DNA of 29,188 nucleotides from G021776435 sp046756245 (GCA_046756245.1 JBHHVZ010000031.1:1-29188), one strand, 5' to 3'. Positions 7,171 through 15,518 are shown, numbered from the stretch's first letter. Notes: a model not told the origin generated them from the sequence alone. Made by a program: numbers and translations.

Positions 7171-7316
7171 TCGCTTTCCAGCCTCCCTCGATTCTTCCCA
7201 TCAAATTTTCGTGCGCATGGTTTGGACGCAGCCGGCCAGATGCGTTGGAGAACCGCTCGCGCGCGCCTATCATCCCGCCTTTCCGATTCTCCATCCGTCC
7301 GGACAAGGATTTCCCC

Positions 7317-9011
7317 ATGAAACCGCTTAGTCTCCTCGCCGCCCTCGCCGCCTGCGCCTGCGCCGCCTGCGCCGACAAGAAAGCTGACGACGGATCGCCC
7401 GCGGGCCGCGCCGATGCCATATTTGTGGGCGGGCCGATCTATACAGGCCTCGAGACCCAACCGACCGTCGAAGCGGTCGCGGTGGCGCGCGGGCGCATCG
7501 TCAAGACCGGCGACAGAGCGGAAGTCGAGGCGGCGGTCGAACCGGGCGCGAGAATCGTCGATCTTGAGGGCGCAGCGCTTTATCCGGGTTTTACTGATTC
7601 GCATGCGCATCTTCTCGGGATCGGACTGCGCGAACTGACTCTCAATCTCGAAGGGGTTGAAAGCCTCGCCGCCCTCGTTGAGATCGTGCGCGCCGAAGCC
7701 GCACGCACGCCGGCCGGCGAAACCATTTCGGGGCGCGGCTGGATCGAAACCCACTGGCCGGAAGAACGCTTTCCTACCCGCCACGACCTCGACACGGCGG
7801 CGCCCGATCATCCGGTCATCCTGCGGCGCGCCGACGGACACGCCTCCGTCGCCAACAGCCGCGCGCTTGAGCTTGCGGGCGTTACGGCCGCAACGCCCGA
7901 CCCCAAAGGCGGCGAAATCCTTAAGGATGACGACGGCGCGCCGACCGGCATGCTGATCGACGCCGCGCAAGGGCTTGTCGCCGGCCTTCTTCCCCCGCCC
8001 TCGCCCGCGCGCAAGGCGGAGGCCTATGAACGCGCCGGCGCGGTTTACGCCGCCTACGGATGGACGGGCATGCATAACATGTCGGTCGACCCGGCCGATC
8101 TCGGCCTGATGGAGCGCCTTGCGGAAGAAGGCGCTTTGCCGATCCGCGTCTATAATTCCATTGACGTGGAAGGCTTCGACGCGCTCGCCGCAAACGGACC
8201 GCGACAGGACAAGACCGGGCGCATTGTTACGCGCGCCCTGAAACTCTACGCCGACGGCGCGCTCGGCTCGCGCGGCGCCGCGCTCTCGGAGCCCTATTCG
8301 GACGCGCCCGACACGACAGGACTTTTGCAGACCGATCACGATGAGATCATGCCCGTACTGACGAAAGCGCTGGAAAAAGGCGTGCAGGTCAATACTCATG
8401 CGATTGGCGACCGCGGGAACAGGCTTGTCCTCGACTGGTATGAAGAGGCCTTCAACGCCGTTCCCGAAAACAGACGCATGGTCGCCAAACCGCGCTGGCG
8501 CATTGAGCACGCACAGATTGTTCATGTGGAGGACATTCCGCGTTTTGCGGCGAACGCCGTCATCCCGTCGATGCAGCCCTCGCACGCTATCGGCGATCTC
8601 TATTTCGCACCGGACCGGCTCGGCGCGGACCGACTCGACGGGGCCTACGCCTGGCGGTCGCTCCTCGACGCCGGGGCGATCATCGCCGCCGGCTCCGACG
8701 CGCCGGTCGAGCGCGGCGACCCGCGCATCGAATTCTACGCGGCGGTCGCGCGCCGCGGGCTCGACGGCTATCAGAATCAAAACTGGCGCCCGAACGAGGC
8801 GGTGACGCGCGAGGAGGCGCTAAAAATGTTCACGACCTGGCCGGCCTACGCCGCGTTTCAGGAAGACGCGCTGGGAACGATCGAAGTCGGCAAGCGCGCC
8901 GACTTCACGGTCTTTTCGAAAGACATCATGACCATCCCGGCCGAGGAGATCCTCAAGGTCGAAACGGTGATGACCGTGGTCGATGGCGAGATCGTCTATC
9001 GCAATCAGTAA
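7317..9011 (+). CDS. Amidohydrolase-family (YtcJ-like) lipoprotein
   Basis: A 564-residue metal-dependent hydrolase of the amidohydrolase_3 type, exported with a lipoprotein signal (LAAC near residues 10-13, within a cysteine-rich start). Visible metal-site and family motifs are GFTDSHAHLLGIG (HxH), HAIGDRGNRLVLDWYEEA, WRIEHAQIV and AGSDAPVERGDPR. The C-terminal GTIEVGKRADFTVFSKD is the usual closing beta-sandwich segment. Start 7317 has AAGGA seven bases upstream; an upstream ATG at 7245 would add 24 residues before the lipid signal. Substrate is unknown; relatives act on N-substituted amides or formamides. It is a single gene, convergent with the MAPEG gene. Confidence 0.92.
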   Translation: MKPLSLLAALAACACAACADKKADDGSPAGRADAIFVGGPIYTGLETQPTVEAVAVARGRIVKTGDRAEVEAAVEPGARIVDLEGAALYPGFTDSHAHLLGIGLRELTLNLEGVESLAALVEIVRAEAARTPAGETISGRGWIETHWPEERFPTRHDLDTAAPDHPVILRRADGHASVANSRALELAGVTAATPDPKGGEILKDDDGAPTGMLIDAAQGLVAGLLPPPSPARKAEAYERAGAVYAAYGWTGMHNMSVDPADLGLMERLAEEGALPIRVYNSIDVEGFDALAANGPRQDKTGRIVTRALKLYADGALGSRGAALSEPYSDAPDTTGLLQTDHDEIMPVLTKALEKGVQVNTHAIGDRGNRLVLDWYEEAFNAVPENRRMVAKPRWRIEHAQIVHVEDIPRFAANAVIPSMQPSHAIGDLYFAPDRLGADRLDGAYAWRSLLDAGAIIAAGSDAPVERGDPRIEFYAAVARRGLDGYQNQNWRPNEAVTREEALKMFTTWPAYAAFQEDALGTIEVGKRADFTVFSKDIMTIPAEEILKVETVMTVVDGEIVYRNQ

Positions 9012-9021
9012 GGGATGCGGG

Positions 9022-9456
9022 TTAACCCGCCGGGGCGAAAAACGGCGCCGCAAGCACCGCCAGCATGCCGAACGCGGCGATGTTCCAGAACAGCGAGCGG
9101 ATCAGCGGAACGCCGGCGACGTAAAGAATGGAATAGACAATCCGCCCGGACAGATAGGCGACGGCGCCCCACTGGGTAAAAGCGTTGTGCACGCCGAGCG
9201 CAGACGCGATCAGCACGGTTACGGCGAAGAATGGGAACGTTTCCATATAGTTTCGGAAATTGCGGTTGATCCGCCCGGGAACAGGTCTCAAGGGCGGCGT
9301 TTGCTCATCGCGCGGACTGGCCGCCCATTTCAATCCATATTGAACATTCGCAGACTGCGCCGCCGCCACCAGTTGGATGAAGCCCCAAAGCGCCGCCGCA
9401 GCCAGCATTTCTAATTCGAGCGGCATGGCGCCTGAAATGCTGAATGAATCTGTCAT
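9022..9456 (-). CDS. MAPEG-family membrane protein
   Basis: A 144-residue protein with four hydrophobic helices (about residues 12-32, 70-92, 97-115 and 120-142). The MAPEG-type motif INRNFRNYMETFPFF (basic/aromatic residues after helix 1) precedes helix 2. MAPEG proteins are eicosanoid/glutathione-metabolising enzymes in eukaryotes; bacterial members are largely uncharacterised. The start at 9456 has GAGGAG nine bases upstream. The frame extends to 9507 but without the usual N-terminus. It lies end-to-end with the amidohydrolase (10 bp apart). Confidence 0.87.
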   Translation of the reverse strand: MTDSFSISGAMPLELEMLAAAALWGFIQLVAAAQSANVQYGLKWAASPRDEQTPPLRPVPGRINRNFRNYMETFPFFAVTVLIASALGVHNAFTQWGAVAYLSGRIVYSILYVAGVPLIRSLFWNIAAFGMLAVLAAPFFAPAG

Positions 9457-9589
9457 AATGATTCGCTCCTCAATGACTGGCGGTCGCGACCGTCGATCGC
9501 GCGCCACATTGCGCGCGAATGGCTCTAAAGTCGCTCAAGAGCGGCGAACGGTTCAATTCGCCGAACCGGGCGAACATTCCTGTACTCAA

Positions 9590-10555
9590 TCAATCGCGAT
9601 GGCGGCGCCGGCGCAGGAGAAACCATCCGCACCCTATCGCCAGAACCGCGGTCGCAACGAGGCTTGCTTCGGGACCGAACGCACCGCCGGTTAACAGGAC
9701 CGGGCCCTCGGCGTTTTTCAAATCCACGAGCAGCGGCGCGCCGCCGATCGAATAGCCGCTCACTTCCAGACCGAAGCCGGTTCCGAGCAGCCAGTTCCAT
9801 GCGCCGTGCCAGCCGCATGCGCCCCAGATCGAGCCTTCCCGCAGCGCGTAAAGGCCGATGAACAGGCCGAACAGGAGAACATTGGCGACGCCGACCATGC
9901 TTTCGAGCAAGCGCGGATCGATATTGCCGAGATGCCCGAGCGCAAAGAACACCGAGGTCACGATCAGCGCCACGGCGGTTCCGCGCCGCGCCGCGAGCGC
10001 CGACATCCACCAGCCGCGGTAAATCGTTTCCTCGCCTGCGGACTGGATCATGAAGCCGGCAAGGAATAATCCGATCAGGCCGAACGATGCGCCGGGGTCT
10101 TCGGCGCGCCCGACAGGGAAGACGGCTTCGACCTCGTAACCGCCGGCGGCGAAAATCGCGCCGACGACGACCAGCAGAAACGCCGCGCCAATTATAAAAC
10201 CGCGGGCGTAGCGAACCAGCCACGTTCTCCCTGTAAAACCGATGGACGCGAGCGACCGGTTTTCGACAAGGCCCGTCCAGATGAATGGAATGAGGATCAG
10301 GAAACCGGAAGCAAACAGAAGCAGCGGCGACAGGCCATGCGCTTCCAGTCCCTTCATATATTGCTCGAGGCTGGCGGCGTCGCGCACGGCGCCGGCGACA
10401 AAGCCCGGCAGGATCATGACGCCGGCGCTGAAAAGTCTGGCGACGACAATAAGCAGCAAGAACACCGGAAGCGTCGCTATCGACCACGGAATGCGCGCTT
10501 TCTCCCCGATGATCCCGTAAATCGCGCGGAACTTTGGGGCTGACATTGTCGACAT
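9590..10555 (-). CDS. CPBP-family intramembrane glutamic endopeptidase
   Basis: A 321-residue polytopic membrane protein with about seven or eight hydrophobic helices. It shows all three conserved blocks of the CPBP (Abi, Rce1-like) family: GEETIYRGW with the catalytic Glu pair (about residues 175-176), FFALGHLG (His about 208), and HGAWNW (His 250 and Asn 254). Such proteases cleave within membranes; targets here are unknown. Start 10555 has AAGGA seven bases upstream. It begins 22 bp after the VOC gene stops on the same strand, so the two are probably cotranscribed. It ends in a basic tail RRRRHRD. Confidence 0.91.
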   Translation of the reverse strand: MSTMSAPKFRAIYGIIGEKARIPWSIATLPVFLLLIVVARLFSAGVMILPGFVAGAVRDAASLEQYMKGLEAHGLSPLLLFASGFLILIPFIWTGLVENRSLASIGFTGRTWLVRYARGFIIGAAFLLVVVGAIFAAGGYEVEAVFPVGRAEDPGASFGLIGLFLAGFMIQSAGEETIYRGWWMSALAARRGTAVALIVTSVFFALGHLGNIDPRLLESMVGVANVLLFGLFIGLYALREGSIWGACGWHGAWNWLLGTGFGLEVSGYSIGGAPLLVDLKNAEGPVLLTGGAFGPEASLVATAVLAIGCGWFLLRRRRHRD

Positions 10556-10577
10556 GGCTGATCCTTTATGACGCCGA

Positions 10578-11009
10578 TTACGTCGCAAAGAGCTGCGCCG
10601 GGTCGGCGAAGGCCTTGAACTCCAGCGCGTTGCCGGCCGGATCGCGGATGAAAAACGTCCCCTGTTCGCCCGGCGCGTCCTTGAATCGAATGGTCGGTTC
10701 GATGATGAAATCGACGCCAGCTTGCTTCAGCCGGTCAGCGAGCGCGCGCCAGCCTTCCATCGACAGCACCGCGCCGAAATGGCGAACCGGAACGTTTTCG
10801 CCGTCGACCGGATTGGTCGCCGCCGCGCGGCGATCGCCGGGGCTGAGATGCGTCACGAGCTGGTGACCGAAGAAATCGAAATCGATCCAGGCGTCCGAGC
10901 GCCGTCCGCGAGGGCATTCGAGTAAGTCGCCGTAAAACGCTTCGGCCTTCGCAAGGTCGTCGACCGGAATGGCGAGATGGAACGGCGGCGGGGTTTTGGT
11001 TTTGTTCAT
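10578..11009 (-). CDS. VOC-superfamily (glyoxalase/bleomycin-resistance-like) protein
   Basis: A 143-residue protein with the vicinal-oxygen-chelate fold pattern. FHLAIPVDDLAKAEAFYGDL opens the first beta-alpha-beta module (putative metal His). RHFGAVLSMEGWRALADRL starts the second module, and GTFFIRDPAGNALEFKAF closes it with the putative metal Glu. The exact reaction is unknown. The start at 11009 is chosen because the fold begins immediately after it; the frame stays open to 11435 but that region overlaps the oppositely oriented secreted-protein gene. The 96-bp gap to that gene should hold divergent promoters. CPBP protease follows 22 bp downstream. Confidence 0.9.
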   Translation of the reverse strand: MNKTKTPPPFHLAIPVDDLAKAEAFYGDLLECPRGRRSDAWIDFDFFGHQLVTHLSPGDRRAAATNPVDGENVPVRHFGAVLSMEGWRALADRLKQAGVDFIIEPTIRFKDAPGEQGTFFIRDPAGNALEFKAFADPAQLFAT

Positions 11010-11105
11010 CTGGGATCGTGTTTTGTAGATTGCGCAAGCGCGTCTTATATGACGTCTGATTGTCCGGAACGAACTGACCCAACCATAATCGGGAATTGCT
11101 TCGCC

Positions 11106-11657
11106 ATGAAACGCCTGTTTTTCTTCGCTCTCGCCGCCGCAGCCGTGTTTGCTGCAACGCCTTTCGCCGCCGGCGGCGGCGCCCAATCCTCCAAGGAGGC
11201 CGCCTTGTCCGATCCATTCATTCCTCTCGCCGACGGCTTTCTGGTGGCCGGCCAGATCAGTCCCGAAGACGTGGCGCAAGCGGCGGCGGAAGGCGTGACG
11301 CTGATCATCAACAACCGGCCGGACGGCGAGGCGCCAGGCCAGCCGAAAAGCGCCGACATCGCCAAAGCCGCCGAGGCGGCCGGTCTTCGTTATGTCGAAA
11401 TTTTCGTCGACCGGTCGGGGATTACGGCGGCGCATCTCGACGCCTTTGACGCTGCGCGCGCGGAACAGACGGGAAAGACGCTCGCCTTCTGCCGCACCGG
11501 CACGCGCTCAACGACCTTGCGTTCTTACGCAGCGGCGCGGACCGGCGAACCGGTTGACCAAATCATCGCCGAGGCCGCCGCCGCCGGCTACGACCTCCGC
11601 GCGCATGAACCTGCATTGCGCGCCCTCGCCGCCGTAGGCGACGCCGGCGAGGAGTAG
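11106..11657 (+). CDS. Secreted DUF442/TIGR01244-type (BLH-like) phosphatase or sulfurtransferase
   Basis: A 183-residue protein with a signal peptide (MKRLFFFALAAAAVFAATPF, cleavage about residue 22-25) followed by one DUF442-type domain. Matching segments are GFLVAGQISPEDVAQAAAEG, VTLIINNRPDGEAPGQP and FCRTGTRSTTL. The last is the anion-binding cysteine loop, spaced C-x4-R as in CRTGTR rather than the C-x5-R of classic protein phosphatases. Relatives occur beside beta-lactamase-like persulfide dioxygenases. Here the domain stands alone and is exported, which is less usual. Whether it handles phosphate esters or persulfides is open. Start chosen for the signal peptide. Confidence 0.85.
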   Translation: MKRLFFFALAAAAVFAATPFAAGGGAQSSKEAALSDPFIPLADGFLVAGQISPEDVAQAAAEGVTLIINNRPDGEAPGQPKSADIAKAAEAAGLRYVEIFVDRSGITAAHLDAFDAARAEQTGKTLAFCRTGTRSTTLRSYAAARTGEPVDQIIAEAAAAGYDLRAHEPALRALAAVGDAGEE

Positions 11658-11674
11658 GCTTTCGCCGCCTTCTC

Positions 11675-11702
11675 AGCCGGAGCTTTCCGGGGGCTTCTTT
11701 TT
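11675..11702 (+). terminator. Probable intrinsic terminator
   Basis: CCGGA/TCCGG with a four-base loop (11677-11690) is followed by GGGCTTC and a five-T run (11698-11702). It lies 20 bases after the stop of the secreted DUF442 protein and just before the 3' end of the convergent nuclease-like gene. The stem is short, so strength is uncertain. Confidence 0.5.
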
Positions 11703-11717
11703 GCTGATTGTTTGGGG

Positions 11718-12146
11718 TCAGTCTTCACCGTGTCCGATCCGTTCCCACGCTTCGCGGAACGCGTCTTGCTCATAGGACCCGGGCTGTAACCAGTAGGACA
11801 CGCGCCCATCTTTCTCTCCACGATGTGCGAGTGCGCGCACTTCAGAGGGCAAGAGGACGAAGGCCGAAGGTGTAGGCGTAGCGACTCTGTTCACGATCAC
11901 CCAAAAGTCGCCCATGATCTTGTCCAGAGAGGTCCCAAGTGGAACCGGACTGCGCTTGCTCAATGCCTTGACCTGCACCCCGACGAAGCGGGATGCGTCC
12001 CGGCTGTATGCGATGATGTCCACGCCCCTGGCATTGCGCGCCGTGGGCATAACGTTCCATCCAAGAAGCGAAAGCCTATAACAGCAGTAGTACAACCCAA
12101 CGTTTCCGGTGAGCTGTGGGTCCAACGGAGGAGTCTTGTGGGGCAT
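11718..12146 (-). CDS. PD-(D/E)XK nuclease-like protein of unknown role
   Basis: A 142-residue protein. The N-terminal helix (TGNVGLYYCCYRLSLLGWNV) is followed by ARNARGVDIIAYS and FVGVQVKAL. The D-(x)n-Q-x-K arrangement on adjacent strands resembles the PD-(D/E)XK nuclease/resolvase core. I recall similar stand-alone proteins in many unrelated bacteria, annotated as hypothetical. The C-terminus SYWLQPGSYEQDAFREAWER has no recognised function. Codon use looks unlike its neighbours (more TTG, CTT, AGG, AGA, ACA and GTT), and the flanks are repeat debris, which suggests horizontal acquisition. No partner toxin, methylase or integrase is nearby. Confidence 0.72.
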   Translation of the reverse strand: MPHKTPPLDPQLTGNVGLYYCCYRLSLLGWNVMPTARNARGVDIIAYSRDASRFVGVQVKALSKRSPVPLGTSLDKIMGDFWVIVNRVATPTPSAFVLLPSEVRALAHRGEKDGRVSYWLQPGSYEQDAFREAWERIGHGED

Positions 12147-12610
12147 TATTGAACAACCTCAGACCCGTTCGATTTTCACGACTTAGACAAAGCCGCTGCC
12201 CGTAGGAATACGATGCACGACCGTCAATACGCCGATACTACAGCATCGGGCGATAAGTCAGCATCACTCGATGCTGTAGATTCTTCAGTGGTCGCGCCGG
12301 CGTCGAGAAAAACCGGATTCCACTTTTTTCGCCCAGCGCTCTAGCCTGCAAGAGCTGTGACCGATGATCTCGGGGCGCGTCCCCTGCTTTGGAAAGGGAG
12401 GGATCGGGGGAGGGATCGCCAAGATTCCGGAGAGCGTTGCAGCCAATCCCCGCCCCTATCCTCTTCTCCTTACCCTGAGGAGCCGCCACAAGGCGGAGTC
12501 TCGAAGGGCCAAGGGGAGGGAAGCCGTCCGAATTCGCTGCATTAAATGAGGCCTTATCAGCGCAACTATAATACGGCTATGTGCGCGTTGGAGCGGGCGC
12601 TGCGCGGTTG
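12147..12610. other. Gene-free repeat remnants
   Basis: No supported gene. The segment holds an inverted repeat CTACAGCATCG/CGATGCTGTAG (12238-12248 and 12269-12279, 20-base loop) and a degraded copy of the 96-bp family at 12305-12344. There is a near-direct repeat of GGAGGGATCG around 12397-12418. A half-copy of the CCCTGAGG...CTCGAAGG palindrome lies at about 12471-12508 (compare 24722-24766). Promoters for the nuclease-like gene should lie near 12147-12230. Confidence 0.6.
12305..12344. repeat. Degraded copy of the 96-bp palindromic repeat
   Basis: The stretch keeps AAAACCGGATTCCAC, a T-rich arm and the terminal GCGCTCTAG in the same order as positions 58-96. Several substitutions and a small length change break the CCGAAAA/TTTTCGG stem. 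It is the only other recognisable copy in the window besides the two near-identical ones. Confidence 0.6.
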
Positions 12611-12991
12611 CTAATAATGAATGACGATGCGCGCGCTCGCCGCCGCCGCCGGGATGACGACGGTTTCGGTCAGCGTCACTCCGCAACGCAAGCCGGCGAG
12701 ATCGCGCCCGTCGGAGTCGGTCGTCCGGTTGTCCATGCCCGTTCCGCAGTCGAGGAAGCTCCCCGGCTCCTTTTCGACCACATAAGTCCAGTTCGGCGGC
12801 GCGATCACATAAGCGCGGTCCGTGACCCCGCCCTGGCTGTCGCCGAGCGCCACGCCCCCGGCCTGGCCGGCTTGCCCGCCCGCGAGAGCCGCCCGCTCCC
12901 TCTCGCCGGCGCTCGCCGTCGCCGTCATCATTAACGCCGCCAACAGGATCGCCGCGGCGGGATTAATCTTTTGTTTACGATTGGCACACAT
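12611..12991 (-). CDS. Small secreted protein of unknown function
   Basis: A 126-residue protein with a signal peptide (basic start CANRKQK, hydrophobic residues 12-25, cleavage after TASA near 27). The mature part has a glycine-rich stretch, then a beta-rich segment (YVIAPPNWTYVVEKEPGSFL). Two cysteines (DCGTGM and LRCGVT) could pair, and there is a hydrophobic C-terminal strand. I do not recognise the family. The start at 12991 is chosen for the signal peptide; the frame runs to 13108 without better evidence. It is divergent from the ATP-grasp-like gene with about 120 bp between them. Confidence 0.6.
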   Translation of the reverse strand: MCANRKQKINPAAAILLAALMMTATASAGERERAALAGGQAGQAGGVALGDSQGGVTDRAYVIAPPNWTYVVEKEPGSFLDCGTGMDNRTTDSDGRDLAGLRCGVTLTETVVIPAAAASARIVIHY

Positions 12992-13113
12992 GCGCGCCCC
13001 GTCGCAAATGACGGGCCGGGCTAAGGCCTCGCGGCCTCGCGCACAGTTTATTTCCTTGTCAACGCGAAAAAAGCCATGTTCAACAGACGCCTCAGCGGGC
13101 GGCCGCACGGATA

Positions 13114-14058
13114 ATGCAGGGTATGGCGTTTTTCAACGAGTTCGAAATCAGCGGTAACCAATTGATCGCCAAGGAGACGGGGACGCCGATTCCCCTGACC
13201 CCGGGGCTTATGCGCGAAGTCTGGCGGGCGGCGAGCTTCGTATGGCTGGTGCAGGCGCTGCGGGCGGCGCGCGCGGTTACGGGCCGCGAGCCGAGGGCGC
13301 GGATTTCCTTCTTCCCGAAGAAACCGCGCGCCTATTATGCGATCTGGCCGGTCTGTCAGATCGCCGACGTCAAGATCGTTGACGATCCTGACGCGGCTGA
13401 CCTGCATTTCTATTTCGAGGACAGGGAATTCCTGATCGGCCCCCGTACGGCGCCTTCGGCGAAACCGGCCTTCAATATCGGCTGCCACGACATTCGGAAA
13501 AGCGTCGTTGCGCGCGTGTTCGAGGAAGTTTTCGGCTACAACCTGACGATCGACCCAAAGGCGCATTCCGGATGCGCCGTTGAGAAATCGGAATCGAACG
13601 GCAAGCATGACGGACGTATCATCGATTGCCCGATTGCGGAGCCGAAACGCAATCACGTCTATCAACGTCTGATTGACGCTACGTTCACCGGCAAGGAACT
13701 CATCGACCTCCGCACGCCCGTGGTCGGCGGCAAGATCCCGTTCGTCTATGTCAAGCGACGCCGGCCGGAGTTTCGCTTCCTCAATAAGAACCACCGCGTC
13801 GATCTCGTCGACGCCGACGCGATGTTTTCGAAAGCAGAACAGGCGAAGATCGCCGAATTCTCGCGAGAGATGGCGCTCGACTTCGGCGGGCTCGATATTC
13901 TGCGCAACCGCGAGGACGGCCGCATTTACATCGTCGACGCCAACAAGACCGACATGGGCCCGCCGACGGCGCTGTCCGGAAAGGACAAAATGCAGGCCAT
14001 GCGCGGACTGGCTAACGCCTTCGCCGCCTTTGTGGACGAAACGCTGGCGAACGCCTAA
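13114..14058 (+). CDS. ATP-grasp-like protein, function unknown
   Basis: A 314-residue protein. The middle part has GCAVEKSESNGKHDGRIID (ATP-grasp-like lysine/lid region). The C-terminal part has MALDFGGLDILRNREDGRIY followed by IVDANKTDMGPPTALSG, matching the D...N metal-binding ending of ATP-grasp ligases. The N-terminal 150 residues are not recognised. ATP-grasp enzymes join an acyl phosphate to an amine or thiol; the substrate here is unknown. The MBL-fold gene starts 10 bp downstream, so the two probably form an operon. An alternative start lies at 13123; neither has a good ribosome site. Confidence 0.75.
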   Translation: MQGMAFFNEFEISGNQLIAKETGTPIPLTPGLMREVWRAASFVWLVQALRAARAVTGREPRARISFFPKKPRAYYAIWPVCQIADVKIVDDPDAADLHFYFEDREFLIGPRTAPSAKPAFNIGCHDIRKSVVARVFEEVFGYNLTIDPKAHSGCAVEKSESNGKHDGRIIDCPIAEPKRNHVYQRLIDATFTGKELIDLRTPVVGGKIPFVYVKRRRPEFRFLNKNHRVDLVDADAMFSKAEQAKIAEFSREMALDFGGLDILRNREDGRIYIVDANKTDMGPPTALSGKDKMQAMRGLANAFAAFVDETLANA

Positions 14059-14067
14059 CAAACCTTT

Positions 14068-14976
14068 ATGGCCGACGCGATCCCCTTCATAAGGGATTTT
14101 CCGTTCGCCCACGGGCGGTCCGAACAGATACGCCCCGGCGTGCGGCGCGTGATCGCAAACAATCCGGGACCGTTCACTTATACCGGCAGCGGAACTTACA
14201 TTATCGGCGAAGGCGAAACTGCGGTTATCGATCCGGGCCCGGATTGTCAGAATCATTTGAATGCGCTGCTAGACGCTCTTGAGAGCGAACGCGTCACGCA
14301 CATCCTCGTAACGCACACGCATAAGGACCATTGCGGACTGGCGAGGCGGCTGGCTGACGCGACCGGCGCGCCGGTCCTCGCCGCGGGCGCTCATCCGGGA
14401 CAAGCGAGCGGCGAAGAGGCGCCGGCTCTCGATGAAGGCGGCGATCGCGCATTTCGGCCGGACCGCGTTCTTGCAGACGGCGACCGCATCGCCGGCGACG
14501 GCTGGGCGCTTGAGACCGTCGCCACGCCCGGCCATCTTTCAAACCATCTTTGTTTTGCGCTGGCGGAGCAAGGCGTGCTTTTTACCGGCGATCACGTCAT
14601 GGGCTGGTCAACCACCGTGGTGGCGCCGCCCGACGGCGACATGAGCGATTACATGAACAGCCTGGAATCGCTGCTCGCGCGCGACGACAGCCTTTACCTG
14701 CCGACCCACGGAGGCCCAATCGAAAAGCCGCGCGCCTTCGTGCGCGCGATCAGGACGCACCGTCTCATGCGCGACGCGCAGATCCTCGACCGGCTGAAAC
14801 GCGGGGATACGCAAATCACGGAGATCACGCGCGCTATCTACGCTGACGTTGACAAACGCCTGCATGGCGCGGCGGCCCTGAACGTGCTTGCGCATCTCAT
14901 CCGTCTGCATCGTTTAGGCGCCGTCGCGTGCAACGGGAACCCGGGGATGGATTCGATATTTACGCGGATGGATTAA
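14068..14976 (+). CDS. Metallo-beta-lactamase-fold hydrolase, LACTB2-like
   Basis: A 302-residue protein with the MBL metal motif THTHKDH (His83, His85, Asp87, His88). Further metal ligands lie in ATPGHLSNHLCF, LFTGDHVMG and YLPTHGGP. The C-terminal 70 residues (LKRGDTQITEITRAIYADVD, then HLIRLHRLGAV) form the winged-helix typical of the LACTB2/hydroxyacylglutathione-hydrolase-like subgroup. Family members hydrolyse thioesters, phosphoesters or RNA; substrate here is unknown. It follows the ATP-grasp-like gene by 10 bp. It is convergent with the small secreted protein gene at 15002. Confidence 0.9.
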   Translation: MADAIPFIRDFPFAHGRSEQIRPGVRRVIANNPGPFTYTGSGTYIIGEGETAVIDPGPDCQNHLNALLDALESERVTHILVTHTHKDHCGLARRLADATGAPVLAAGAHPGQASGEEAPALDEGGDRAFRPDRVLADGDRIAGDGWALETVATPGHLSNHLCFALAEQGVLFTGDHVMGWSTTVVAPPDGDMSDYMNSLESLLARDDSLYLPTHGGPIEKPRAFVRAIRTHRLMRDAQILDRLKRGDTQITEITRAIYADVDKRLHGAAALNVLAHLIRLHRLGAVACNGNPGMDSIFTRMD

Positions 14977-15001
14977 CCCAACCGCCGCCGCGCCGCGCCT
15001 A

Positions 15002-15340
15002 TCAACTGTTGGCTTCCTGATAGGCGGCGTTGAATTGCTGCCACGCAGCAACCAGCTCGGTCTCGCTTTCCACTGAAGCATTGTAAGCGTCGAGCGCAGC
15101 CTGACGGGCTTTTTTCTTGAGCTCTTCGTTTTCAACCATTTGGGTCAGACACGCGCGATATTTCGCGAGCGCCGCCTGATAGTCCTTGATCGCGCCAATC
15201 GTCGCCGCACGGTCTTCCGCCGTCGCAGCTTCCGGATCCGGCATCGCCGGCGCTTCCGCTGCCAGTTCGCACTCTCCGGCGAATGCAGTCCCCCCCAGGA
15301 CGGCGAGCGCCCCCGCCATCGCAATTACCGTCTTTTTCAT
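15002..15340 (-). CDS. Small secreted helical protein of unknown function
   Basis: A 112-residue protein with a clear signal peptide (MKKTVIAMAGALAVLGGTAFA, cleavage after residue 21). The mature part starts with GECELAAEAPAMPDPEAAT, then two long helices (about residues 45-75 and 78-108). One cysteine follows the cleavage site and another sits in YRACLTQ, so a disulfide is possible. The pattern of a PDP-x-AAT segment followed by a Y...Y..CL helix recurs in small periplasmic proteins of alphaproteobacteria that I know only as hypothetical. The start is fixed by the signal peptide. It lies downstream of the TerB-like gene, 178 bp away. Confidence 0.75.
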   Translation of the reverse strand: MKKTVIAMAGALAVLGGTAFAGECELAAEAPAMPDPEAATAEDRAATIGAIKDYQAALAKYRACLTQMVENEELKKKARQAALDAYNASVESETELVAAWQQFNAAYQEANS

Positions 15341-15518
15341 ATCGCGCCCCCTGCTGGTTGCCTGACTTACAAAATACGGCGGACATGCGTTTTTGATTTT
15401 CAATTCGCATGCCGCCGCGTGGCGTGAGCCGCCGAACCGTTTTTTATTAAGACCGGCGGATTTTCGCAAATTGCTTCTGGAGTCCGCGTTTTTACCGGAC
15501 TTCAAGAGCGCGGCGCGC

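Noticed and set aside
7029..8780. A 583-codon minus-strand frame over the amidohydrolase and tRNA-Pro.
   Set aside because: It is antisense to a gene with clear catalytic motifs and would also cover a tRNA; composition is that of a shadow frame.
13048..14256. A 402-codon minus-strand frame over the ATP-grasp-like gene.
   Set aside because: The plus-strand product has ATP-grasp motifs and a close downstream partner; the reverse frame has none.
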